DNA of 64,000 bases. Origin: Limnohabitans sp. MMS-10A-178. Lineage in GTDB: Bacteria; Pseudomonadota; Gammaproteobacteria; Burkholderiales; Burkholderiaceae_C. Below the pieces are notes generated by a model. The model was not told the DNA's origin. It worked only from the letters and a program-made list of their open reading frames with translations, and ran no database searches. Location: NCBI RefSeq assembly GCF_003063375.1, contig NZ_NERY01000002.1:310001-374000 (forward strand), given 5' to 3'. Every line of letters starts with the position of its first letter. The first letter of the stretch is position 1. Position numbers and translations under genes: made by a program. This document shows positions 9,351 through 17,744 of this stretch, one piece after another.

Positions 9351-10652
9351 TTATCGGTAAGGGCCCCAAGCAGGCTCACGAATGTCGCCACCTTGACCGG
9401 CCAATCTGGCTTTGATTTTGCCGTCCAATGTACTTGTCATGAGTGCCTCTCGGCCTTGCAGCACCGTGGCATAAACGATCAACTTGCTATTGGGTGCAAA
9501 GCTAGGGCGCTCATCGGCTGAAGTTTCAGTGATGGCGTTTGCCTGGCCGGTGCTCAAATTCAAGACTTGAACTTTGAACTGCCCCCCAACGCGTGAGATG
9601 TACGTTAACCACCGCCCATCTGGGCTAAGTGCAGGTGAGATATTGTAACTTCCGGTGAATGTGACTCTTTCTGCTCCTGTACCGTTAACATTCATTCGGT
9701 AAATTTGTGGACTGCCACCCCGGTCAGAGACAAAATAGATTTTAGAACCATCCTTCGAATAGCTGGGTTCCGTGTCGATACCTGGGTTTTGAGTTAAGCG
9801 CTTGGCCTCACCTGAAGCTACATCAATTTGGTACAACTGTGAACCACCATCGCGGCTCAATGTGGCCAACAGCGAGTTGCTGTCGGGCGCCCAAGCTGGC
9901 GCACTGTTTGAACCTCTGAAATTGGCCATCACTTTGCGCTTGCCAGTTGCCAACTCGTGCACATAAATTACTGGTTTTCGGGATTCAAAGGAAACGTAGG
10001 CCAGTTGAGTTCCATTGGGTGACCAAGAAGGCGAAATGATGGGCTCAGCACTGGTGAGTGCCATTTGTGCGTTCTCACCATCGGAGTCAGCAATCCAAAG
10101 GGTGTATTTGTTGGATGTTTTGGTGATGTAGGCAATGCGAGTGGCAAAGACGCCCTTCTCGCCCGTGAGCCTTTCATAAACCCAATCGGCTAAGCGGTGT
10201 GCCGACAAACGCAGATCTGCCGCAGCCACAGTTTCTCGGTAATCTCCTCGCGCTTGCCCCGACACCACGTCCCACAACCTAGCGCGAATTTCATAACGGC
10301 CGTCAGCCAAGCGGGTTGAACTTCCAGCCACCAAGGCATCGGCACTTCTTTGGCGCAACATGGCGTGGTCTGGGCGAGAAAGTTCGTCCATGGACAAGCC
10401 CAAATTGGGCACCACTCTAAACTGCCCACTTCGCTCTAAATCGGCAGACAAGATGACTGATGTTTTTTGCGGTGCAGACTCTTCGCCCTTGAAAGAAGCT
10501 ATGGCGATGGGCACTTGCGTCAAACCAACGCCTGAAACTTCCACTTTGAACTGAGCCCAAGCCAAGTTGGAAATCAAGGAAAGACAGAGCAAGGAGGCGC
10601 TCAAATACCACTTCGCAGGGAAGAAAAAGGTCAAAAATGAGATGTGCTTCAT
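9351..10652 (-). CDS. tolB: Tol-Pal system beta-propeller TolB
   Basis: Periplasmic protein of 433 residues. The signal peptide ends AWAQFKVEVSGVG, then a small N-terminal domain (to about residue 150) and a six-bladed propeller with repeated SWSPNGTQLAYVS, SYSKDGSKIYFVSDRGGSPQIYR and ALSPDGRWLTYIS blades. It ends GGDIREPAWGPYR, as TolB proteins do. ATG 10652 is chosen because an upstream GTG at 10673 adds residues before the signal peptide. The first gene of this operon is tolB; tolQ, tolR and tolA are absent and msbA lies divergently upstream. Confidence 0.96.
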   Translation of the reverse strand: MKHISFLTFFFPAKWYLSASLLCLSLISNLAWAQFKVEVSGVGLTQVPIAIASFKGEESAPQKTSVILSADLERSGQFRVVPNLGLSMDELSRPDHAMLRQRSADALVAGSSTRLADGRYEIRARLWDVVSGQARGDYRETVAAADLRLSAHRLADWVYERLTGEKGVFATRIAYITKTSNKYTLWIADSDGENAQMALTSAEPIISPSWSPNGTQLAYVSFESRKPVIYVHELATGKRKVMANFRGSNSAPAWAPDSNSLLATLSRDGGSQLYQIDVASGEAKRLTQNPGIDTEPSYSKDGSKIYFVSDRGGSPQIYRMNVNGTGAERVTFTGSYNISPALSPDGRWLTYISRVGGQFKVQVLNLSTGQANAITETSADERPSFAPNSKLIVYATVLQGREALMTSTLDGKIKARLAGQGGDIREPAWGPYR

Positions 10653-10712
10653 ATGAAATATTGGTCTGTACACCGCTAATTTAGCATTTTGACACGCAGT
10701 AAAATCATTTCA

Positions 10713-12509
10713 ATGACACAAACAGCCCACGACAGCAAGCCACAGGACTTAAGCTACCTGAAACGGATGCGCCGTCTTTGGCCCTACTTCGGCCAACAAC
10801 GAGGCGTTTGGGCGCTTGCCATATTGGCTACCGTGGTGGCAGCGGCCACGGAGCCTCTGATTCCAGCCCTCTTTAAGCCCCTCCTCGACAAGGGTTTTGC
10901 TGAAAACAGCCTTCCGCTTTGGGTCGTTCCTGCTGCAGTCATTGGTATTTTTCTTGTGCGGGGCCTGGCTTTTTTCGTTTCCCAATATGCCTTAGCGCGC
11001 ATTGCCAACGACGGCATGCAAGCGCTTCGAGAGGCACTTTTCAAGCGCTTGATCAAGGCGGAGATGTCCATCTTCAGTCAACAATCTGCAAGCTCTTTGT
11101 CCAACACTTTGGTTTATGAAGTTCAAACAGGGGCGACGCAACTCATTTCTGCGCTTTTAGGTTTATCCAGAGACGGCTTTACGCTTATTGCTCTGATCGG
11201 GTATTTGATGTTTCTGAACTGGAAACTCACCATGCTCGTTTTTATTGTGGTTCCAGGCACTGCCTGGATCATGAAATATCTTTCGAAAAGACTTTACACA
11301 CTGACCAAGGACAGCCAAAAAGCCACGGACGATTTGGCATACGTTGTTGAAGAAAACGTCTTGGCCCATCGTGTCGTTCGCTTGCATGACGCGCAAGACA
11401 ACCAAATCTCGCGTTTTCAGGCTTTGAGCCGTCGACTTAGAGGTTTGGCGCTGAAGTCAACCATCGCCTCAGCTGCCATGTCGCCTCTCACCCAACTGAT
11501 GGCGGCCATAGCCTTGTCCACCGTTTTGGTAGTCGCCTTGATTCAAAGCAGAACGGGAATGCAAGGCGCCACGGTGGGAGGGTTCGTCGCCTTTATTGCA
11601 GCCATGCTGATGCTTGTCTCGCCCATCAAACGTTTGGCAGACATTGCAACCCCCATAACCAGAGGTTTGGCTGCACTTGAGAGAGGCTTGCGTTTATTGG
11701 AAGAAGTTCAAATTGAAACGGAGGGCTCTTCCACGCGTCAGCATGGTGAAAAAACCGATGGCCATCAACAGAGCTCTGTTGGCCACACAATTGAATTTGA
11801 AAACATCGATGTTCGCTATGCCTCTGATGCTTCACCAGCTTTGAAAAATTTAAACCTCAACATTCAGGCAGGGGAAACCGTGGCCTTCGTTGGCACCAGC
11901 GGCTCAGGCAAAACCACCTTGGTCAACTTGCTCCCCCGCTTTGTACAGGCCAGTGCTGGGCAAGTGCGTTTGCATGGAATACCTGTTCAAGATTGGCCAC
12001 TCGGTGAGTTGCGAAAACAATTTGCAATGGTTAGCCAGGATGTCATCATGTTGAATGACACGGTTGCAGCCAATGTGGCATTGGGTCAAACCATCGACCG
12101 AGCCAAAGTTTCAGACTGCTTGCTGGCTGCCAACCTGTCAGAGCATGTAGACAAGCTTCCACTCGGCATTGACACCCTTCTTGGCCACAACGCCAGCGAA
12201 CTCTCAGGCGGACAACGACAAAGGTTGGCCATTGCCCGTGCGCTATATAAAAACGCACCTATCTTGATTTTGGATGAAGCCACTTCTGCGCTAGACAATG
12301 AGTCGGAGCGTTGGGTTCAAGAAGCTCTACAAAACCTCATGAAGGGACGCACAACCCTGATCATTGCTCACAGACTTTCCACCATTGAACATGCTGACAG
12401 AGTAATTGTGATGTCGCAAGGCGAAATTGTGGAGCAAGGCCGCCACGAAGATCTTCTGAAAGCAGGCGGCACTTATTCGCGGCTTCACGCCAAAGGTCAA
12501 ACTGGTTGA
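10713..12509 (+). CDS. msbA: lipid A export ATP-binding/permease protein MsbA
   Basis: Half-transporter of 598 residues with an N-terminal six-helix membrane domain and a C-terminal nucleotide-binding domain. Walker A GTSGSGKTT starts at residue 394, the signature LSGGQRQRLAIARAL at about residue 497 and Walker B ILILDEATSALD follows. MsbA homodimers flip core-lipid A across the inner membrane. The start ATG 10713 (MTQTAHDS) is preferred over a TTG at 10689. It is divergent from tolB with a 60-base shared promoter region, and its stop lies one base from that of rng. Confidence 0.9.
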   Translation: MTQTAHDSKPQDLSYLKRMRRLWPYFGQQRGVWALAILATVVAAATEPLIPALFKPLLDKGFAENSLPLWVVPAAVIGIFLVRGLAFFVSQYALARIANDGMQALREALFKRLIKAEMSIFSQQSASSLSNTLVYEVQTGATQLISALLGLSRDGFTLIALIGYLMFLNWKLTMLVFIVVPGTAWIMKYLSKRLYTLTKDSQKATDDLAYVVEENVLAHRVVRLHDAQDNQISRFQALSRRLRGLALKSTIASAAMSPLTQLMAAIALSTVLVVALIQSRTGMQGATVGGFVAFIAAMLMLVSPIKRLADIATPITRGLAALERGLRLLEEVQIETEGSSTRQHGEKTDGHQQSSVGHTIEFENIDVRYASDASPALKNLNLNIQAGETVAFVGTSGSGKTTLVNLLPRFVQASAGQVRLHGIPVQDWPLGELRKQFAMVSQDVIMLNDTVAANVALGQTIDRAKVSDCLLAANLSEHVDKLPLGIDTLLGHNASELSGGQRQRLAIARALYKNAPILILDEATSALDNESERWVQEALQNLMKGRTTLIIAHRLSTIEHADRVIVMSQGEIVEQGRHEDLLKAGGTYSRLHAKGQTG

Positions 12510-12510
12510 A

Positions 12511-13986
12511 TCAGAGCAATACAATGTCGTATTGCTCTTGACCCATGGCAGCTTCACTTTGAAGCGACACAGGCTTTGCAATAAAGTCTGACAAAGCAGC
12601 CAAATGCTGACTCTCTTCATCTAGCAAAAGTTCAATCACGGCAGGCGCAGCCACAACCCTAAATTCTCGAGGATTGAACTGCCTGGCTTCGCGCAAAATT
12701 TCTCGCAAAATGTCATAGACCACCGTGCGGGTGGTTTTGACAATGCCCTTGCCCTCGCAACTAGGGCAAGGCTCACACAGCATGTGAGACAAAGACTCTC
12801 TGGTGCGTTTTCTTGTCATCTCTAACAAGCCAAGTTGGGAGAATCCACCCGCCATGGTTTTCACACGATCTCGACCCAGTTGTTTTTTAAATTCTTCTAA
12901 AACAGCGTTTTGATGTTCTTCACGGCTCATGTCAATGAAGTCAACAATGATGATGCCACCAAGGTTGCGCAATCTCAATTGCCTTGCAATGGCATGGGCC
13001 GCTTCTAAGTTTGTTTTAAAAATTGTGTCGTCGAAGTTGCGCGCACCCACATACCCTCCTGTATTGACGTCTACAGTGGTGAGAGCTTCTGTTTGATCAA
13101 TGATAAGGTAGCCGCCCGACTTGAGATCAACACGCCGTCCTAAGGCCTTGGCCACTTCTTCGTCGATGGCGTAAAGATCGAAGATGGGCCTTTCACCTTT
13201 GTAAAGTTGCAAACGGGTGGCAGCATCTGGCATGAATTCTTTGGCGAAAGCTGACAAAAGTTCAAACTGTTCTTTGGAATCAATGCGAATAGTTTGTGTA
13301 CCTTCACCCACCAAATCGCGCAAAACCCGCTGCAACAAGGTGAGGTCTTGATGGAGCAATGACTTCACGGATAAGCGCACTGAAGCATCTTTGATACGCG
13401 CCCAAGTTTTGCGCAAGTAGGAGATGTCTTCTCCCAATTCTGAATCAGAAGAATCTTCAGCATTGGTTCGAAGAATAAAACCACCTCCCTGCTGTCCCAC
13501 CAAATTTTGCAAGCGCTCCCTCAGTGCGTCACGTTGCTCTGAAGGAATTTTTTGTGAGACGCCAATGTGATCATCTTGTGGCAAGAAAACAAGATGTCGC
13601 CCTGCAATGCTGATTTGTGTTGAAAGCCTAGCCCCTTTGGTGCCGATGGGATCCTTCACCACTTGAACCATCAAGGATTGCCCTTCAAAAACTTGTTTTT
13701 CAATCGGTACCAAGGCTTGGCTGCTGCGGGCCAATTGGGGGGGCTCTCCTTCAGGCTGTCGTTGCCACACATCGGCCACGTGCAAGAAGGCCGCACGTTC
13801 AAGCCCAATGTCTATGAACGCAGACTGCATACCGGGAAGAACACGTGCCACCTTACCCAAATAAACATTGCCAACCAAGCCTCGCTCCAACGATCGCTCG
13901 ACATGCAACTCTTGGACAGCGCCCTGCTCCACGACCGCAACACGTGTTTCTTGAGGTGACCAATTAATTAGGATATCTTGTTGCAT
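12511..13986 (-). CDS. rng: ribonuclease G
   Basis: Endoribonuclease of the RNase E/G family, 491 residues, acting in 16S rRNA 5' maturation and mRNA decay. It has an N-terminal S1 domain (GNVYLGKVARVLPGMQSAFID), the catalytic Mg-binding region DVNTGGYVG (Asp at about 306), and the zinc-link cysteines in CEPCPSC (about 404-410). The RNase E C-terminal scaffold is missing, so this is RNase G. ATG 13986 (MQQDILINW) matches the family start; a TTG three codons upstream is less likely. The 3' end abuts msbA convergently. Confidence 0.95.
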   Translation of the reverse strand: MQQDILINWSPQETRVAVVEQGAVQELHVERSLERGLVGNVYLGKVARVLPGMQSAFIDIGLERAAFLHVADVWQRQPEGEPPQLARSSQALVPIEKQVFEGQSLMVQVVKDPIGTKGARLSTQISIAGRHLVFLPQDDHIGVSQKIPSEQRDALRERLQNLVGQQGGGFILRTNAEDSSDSELGEDISYLRKTWARIKDASVRLSVKSLLHQDLTLLQRVLRDLVGEGTQTIRIDSKEQFELLSAFAKEFMPDAATRLQLYKGERPIFDLYAIDEEVAKALGRRVDLKSGGYLIIDQTEALTTVDVNTGGYVGARNFDDTIFKTNLEAAHAIARQLRLRNLGGIIIVDFIDMSREEHQNAVLEEFKKQLGRDRVKTMAGGFSQLGLLEMTRKRTRESLSHMLCEPCPSCEGKGIVKTTRTVVYDILREILREARQFNPREFRVVAAPAVIELLLDEESQHLAALSDFIAKPVSLQSEAAMGQEQYDIVLL

Positions 13987-14034
13987 AAAAGGCAATACTC
14001 ATTCAAAGGGGGGTGGTGGTCTGTGCATTCAAAA

Positions 14035-14976
14035 CTATGAAGGCATGGAAGGCGTCCAGCCCATGGCCGAAGACCACTGATCAATCGATTGTTCAGTATC
14101 TTGGCCCTCTTTCAAGAGCCATTCACAAAAACCAGCAATGATGGGACTTTCGTGGGTACTGAGAGACGCATTGGCGTAATAGCGGCGTTGCCTAGCTCCC
14201 AGCAATCCAAATGGAGCACACATGCGACCAGCAATGATGTCATCGACTACCAAAAACAAGGGGACAAGCACAACGCCCAGGCCCTCTGCTGCTGCTTGCA
14301 GCGCAAAATACATTTGCTCAAACTGCAAGGAATGAAAGATGCGCAGATCGGGCTGTGATGCCATAGACAACCACTCTGACCAGGCCATTGGCTCTGTGTC
14401 GTAGCTGATCAGGGTGTGGTTTGCGAGCAGCTTGGGATAATCCAATTGACCGTTTTCCATCAAATCTGGATGGCAGACAGGTACGATGGTCTCTGTCATG
14501 AAAGGTACAGAAAGCATGCCAGGGATAGGTTGGTTAGAGCCCCGGATGGCAACATCGTAAATGCGATCTTCAAAATTAACGGGCGCAGTTGAAGTTGTTA
14601 ATTTGACTTCAACACCCCCGCGCTTTCTCTGAAAAGCCGAAATTCTAGGAATTAACCACCTCATGGTGAAGGTGGGGGGCGCACTGATTCGCAAGGCTGT
14701 TGGCTCGGTGTGCTCCAACAATTGCATGGAAGTGATGGCAATTCGATCCAATGCCGGCGTGACTGCAGCCAAGAAGGTCTTGCCAGCATCCGTCAAACTT
14801 AACTGCGATTGCGCTCGATTAAAAAGTGCCGTTCCCAACCACGTTTCTAGACTTGCAACTTGTTTGCTAACAGCGCCGTGGGTGACAAAAAGTTCTTTGG
14901 CGGCTTTGGTAAAGCTGATGTGACGCGCAGCTGCCTCAAATGCCCTGACAGCGTTCAATGGTGGAAGTTTTCTCAT
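14035..14976 (-). CDS. LysR-type regulator, GcvA-like
   Basis: Transcription factor of 313 residues. The N-terminal winged helix-turn-helix (LPPLNAVRAFEAAARHISFT, then AAKELFVTHGAVSKQVASLE) resembles the GcvA subgroup that includes AmpR. The C-terminal effector domain spans about residues 90-300. Such proteins often control a divergent gene, but the neighbour upstream (15052-15375) is on the same strand, so the target is not evident here. No effector can be assigned. Confidence 0.88.
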   Translation of the reverse strand: MRKLPPLNAVRAFEAAARHISFTKAAKELFVTHGAVSKQVASLETWLGTALFNRAQSQLSLTDAGKTFLAAVTPALDRIAITSMQLLEHTEPTALRISAPPTFTMRWLIPRISAFQRKRGGVEVKLTTSTAPVNFEDRIYDVAIRGSNQPIPGMLSVPFMTETIVPVCHPDLMENGQLDYPKLLANHTLISYDTEPMAWSEWLSMASQPDLRIFHSLQFEQMYFALQAAAEGLGVVLVPLFLVVDDIIAGRMCAPFGLLGARQRRYYANASLSTHESPIIAGFCEWLLKEGQDTEQSIDQWSSAMGWTPSMPS

Positions 14977-15051
14977 ACCCCGATCTTAACTAAGCTCACG
15001 ATTTCTTGCTTTGGCATGAGTTTTAGTGAAGGGCGGCTCCTCCAAGGGGTG

Positions 15052-15375
15052 TCATGGAGAATTCCATTGTTGCTCAGGAATAGGCCAAGATAAGAGTTCT
15101 GCCAGCCGACAAACAACCCAAAACGCCTCGGGGGGCTGAACCAATTCTGGCTGCGCCAACAGGCCTTGCCAGCATGTATTCAAAGCATCGTCTTCGGTAA
15201 TCCCAAGCTGAAATTGCTGGGCACTGACGGTGTCTTGCAACATGGTGGCCAAGTCTTCGCACAATTCGTATCTTTGTAAAAGCTCAGTGCGTGGCAAGCT
15301 GGGCTTGTAGTGGCCAGGTTTGACATACAAAGCCATGAACGAATCGGCGACAAAGCTTTGATTCTCTTCATACAT
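15052..15375 (-). CDS. small conserved protein of unknown function downstream of icd
   Basis: A 107-residue soluble protein starting at ATG 15375 (MYEENQSFVADSFMALYVKP). The pattern, an N-terminal SFMALYVKPG stretch followed by LLQRYELCEDLATMLQDT, resembles a small family common in Burkholderiales that is often labelled, without good reason, an ATPase with chaperone activity; no P-loop is visible. It begins 27 bases after the icd stop on the same strand and is probably co-transcribed. Function unknown. Confidence 0.75.
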   Translation of the reverse strand: MYEENQSFVADSFMALYVKPGHYKPSLPRTELLQRYELCEDLATMLQDTVSAQQFQLGITEDDALNTCWQGLLAQPELVQPPEAFWVVCRLAELLSWPIPEQQWNSP

Positions 15376-15402
15376 GACGGTCAGGCTTTGCAACAGAGGC
15401 TA

Positions 15403-16662
15403 CTAGGCCGACATTTCATCAATGATCACCTGACCAAATCCAGAGCAACTCACTTGAGAGGCGCCATCCATGAGCTTTGCAAAGTCGTGGGTTACTTTTT
15501 TACTCTGAATGGCAGCTTCCATGGCGTGAACAATGAGGTCGGCAGCCTCAGTCCAACCCATGTACCTGAGCATCATTTCTGCAGACAAAATTTCTGAGCC
15601 AGGGTTGACATAGTCTTTGCCAGCAAACTTTGAGAAAGCATCAACGGTGGCCTCAAAGCAAGCCACAGTATCAGACATGTTGGCGCCAGGGGCAATTCCG
15701 ATGCCCCCCACTTGAGCGGACACAGCATCAGAGATGTAGTCACCATTGAGATTCAAAGTGGCCACCACCGAAAACTCTTGGGGACGCATCAAAATTTGTT
15801 GTAAGAAAGCATCCATGGCCATGTCTTTGATGGTGATGCTCTGACCCGTTTTAGGATTCTGAACAAGGCACCAAGGACCGCCATCGATGCGTTGAGCTGA
15901 AAATTCAGTTTCTGCCAATTGGAAAGCCCAATCACGAAAAGCACCTTCTGTGTACCTCATGATGCCCCCCTTGTGAACAATAGTGACACTGGGTTTGTCG
16001 TGATCAATGGCATATTGAATGGCCTTGCGCATCAAGCGCTGAGTGCCTTCACTGGAAACCGGCTTGATGCCAATACCGGAAGATTCTGGGAATCTGATGC
16101 TTTTGACACCCAATTCGGTGGTTAAAAAAGCAATCAACTTTTGAGCTGCGTCACTGTGCGCAGCGTATTCAATGCCCGCGTAGATATCTTCAGAATTTTC
16201 ACGGAATAAAGTGACATTGGTTTTTTCAGGCTCCCGAACTGGCGATGGAACGCCTTTGAAATACCGCAGGGGTCTGACGCAAGCAAACAAATCAAGCTCT
16301 TGCCTGATTGCAACATTCAGAGATCGAATGTGGCCCGAGGAAGGCGCACTCAGGGGGCCTTTGATTGACACCACAAACTCTTTGAGAGCCGCCAATGTTT
16401 CCAATGGCAAATACACATCAGGACCGTAAAACTGAGTGGCTTTTTGACCGGCAAAAACTTCCATCCATTGAATTTCACGCGCCCCTTGATAGGCATGCTT
16501 GACCGCTGCATTGACCACCTTGATCATGACGGGCGTGGTGTCTACCCCAGTGCCATCGCCTTCGATGAAAGGGATGATGGGGTTCAGAGGCACATTCAAT
16601 GAATTGTCTACATTGACCGTGATTTTGGCGCCTTGCGTTGGAACTTGAATGTGTTGGTACAT
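15403..16662 (-). CDS. icd: isocitrate dehydrogenase-like protein with altered cofactor loops
   Basis: Homodimeric-type isocitrate dehydrogenase of 419 residues, the usual length, starting at ATG 16662 after a GGAG ribosome site. Isocitrate-binding and catalytic residues are kept: the S114/N116 pair in [21 protein letters not shown] with the catalytic tyrosine, the lysine in [14 protein letters not shown], and aspartates in [15 protein letters not shown]. Two loops deviate. The usual GPLTTPVGGGIRS is [13 protein letters not shown] (102-114), and the NADP-adenine loop THGTAPK is TVDAFSK (339-345), with no length change. In characterised enzymes these loops touch the nicotinamide and the 2'-phosphoadenosine. 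It may be a paralogue with changed cofactor use or reduced activity. Confidence 0.85.
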   Translation of the reverse strand: MYQHIQVPTQGAKITVNVDNSLNVPLNPIIPFIEGDGTGVDTTPVMIKVVNAAVKHAYQGAREIQWMEVFAGQKATQFYGPDVYLPLETLAALKEFVVSIKGPLSAPSSGHIRSLNVAIRQELDLFACVRPLRYFKGVPSPVREPEKTNVTLFRENSEDIYAGIEYAAHSDAAQKLIAFLTTELGVKSIRFPESSGIGIKPVSSEGTQRLMRKAIQYAIDHDKPSVTIVHKGGIMRYTEGAFRDWAFQLAETEFSAQRIDGGPWCLVQNPKTGQSITIKDMAMDAFLQQILMRPQEFSVVATLNLNGDYISDAVSAQVGGIGIAPGANMSDTVACFEATVDAFSKFAGKDYVNPGSEILSAEMMLRYMGWTEAADLIVHAMEAAIQSKKVTHDFAKLMDGASQVSCSGFGQVIIDEMSA

Positions 16663-16740
16663 GGACAAAATCTCCGTTGATTCATTCTAGGACAAAATAA
16701 GTCACAATTGACCACACCCTTGGTTCAGCTCAGCTTCCTT

Positions 16741-17253
16741 ATGACCCATCTTCGATTCATTCAATTCGGCCATTTGCTTGCCATCCTCAAAAAGACTTTA
16801 GGCTGCCTATTTGTTGCTGTGATGTACTTTGCTGCAAGCACACAAGTTAGTGCACAAGGTACCCCACAGGGTAGCCCCCAAATGAACCTACAAAGAGCCA
16901 GCCTGAGCGCAGGCATGCACCTCATTCAAGTTCAGTTGGCCCAAAACTTTGAACAACGCCAAATTGGTCTCATGTGGCGCAAAGAAATGCCACAAAACGA
17001 GGGCATGCTTTTTATCTTTGAGCAACCCTCGGTGCAATGTTTTTGGATGCGCAATACCCTGTTGCCACTGACTGCAGCTTTTGTGGCAGACGATGGCACC
17101 ATTGTCAATTTGGTTGACATGAAACCGATGAGCGATGATTCACACTGCTCTACAAAGCCCGTTCGATTTGTTTTGGAAATGAACCTAGCGTGGTTTGCAA
17201 AAAGAAACATTCAAGCTGGCTTCAAGCTCACAGGACCCATGTTTAGCAAGTGA
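16741..17253 (+). CDS. exported DUF192 protein
   Basis: A 170-residue protein with a hydrophobic signal segment ending near STQVSAQG, then a DUF192 domain: VQLAQNFEQRQIGLMWRKEM, FIFEQPSVQCFWMRNTLLPL, and a C-terminal LAWFAKRNIQAGFKL. DUF192 proteins are small secreted beta-barrels of unknown function. ATG 16741 is preferred over 16708 because the signal peptide then has a normal length. It is divergent from icd with a 78-base gap. Confidence 0.85.
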   Translation: MTHLRFIQFGHLLAILKKTLGCLFVAVMYFAASTQVSAQGTPQGSPQMNLQRASLSAGMHLIQVQLAQNFEQRQIGLMWRKEMPQNEGMLFIFEQPSVQCFWMRNTLLPLTAAFVADDGTIVNLVDMKPMSDDSHCSTKPVRFVLEMNLAWFAKRNIQAGFKLTGPMFSK

Positions 17254-17279
17254 GCGATAAGCATGTAGAGATACCAAGC

Positions 17280-17564
17280 CTAGACGCCCCAAACCACGTC
17301 CTCAGATTGATCGTGGCACTTCTTTAGCATTTTCATCATAGGCAAGCTTCTTTGTCGCAAGCTCACTTGCTTGGGATCTTGGATGCCCTCCATCTCTTCA
17401 TAAGCAACTGCCTTTTCAATGGCAGCCATGGCATCGGCAATTTGGGCTGCAAGCAAAATACCTTTGGTTTGATCAGCTTTGCCCATGATGTGAAGAAGCC
17501 TTTTGGCATCGGGCTCCAGCATGATGAGGTCGCCTGTCACTTTGGATTTGAATTTGTAAATCAC
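17280..17564 (-). CDS. DUF1840 protein
   Basis: A 94-residue cytosolic protein. The N-terminus (GTG start, MIYKFKSKVTGDLIMLEP) and the C-terminus (SLRQRSLPMMKMLKKCH ending VVWGV) are characteristic of DUF1840, a family found mostly in Beta- and Gammaproteobacteria with no assigned function. GTG 17564 is preferred because homologues begin at this position; a TTG four codons upstream is possible. Its stop faces the DUF192 gene convergently. Confidence 0.82.
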   Translation of the reverse strand: MIYKFKSKVTGDLIMLEPDAKRLLHIMGKADQTKGILLAAQIADAMAAIEKAVAYEEMEGIQDPKQVSLRQRSLPMMKMLKKCHDQSEDVVWGV

Positions 17565-17744
17565 AGTATCTTTCAAGTGGATTGACTTAACGAACTGCAG
17601 GCATCGTGATCATGGAAAAATGAGCATCAACTTCAATATACAGCAATGAAATTTCTAGCTCTTTGACATTGATCAAGCCAAAGGACTAGAGGCATGGGTG
17701 CTGTCCAATGCAGTGTTGTAGATTGCGCTGGGTGCTGGCCAGAG

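Noticed and set aside
15640..15660. Sequencing frame error explaining the odd Icd cofactor loop
   Set aside because: Residues on both sides align to the family with identical spacing, and a compensating double shift would not give the neighbouring conserved residues; substitution fits better.
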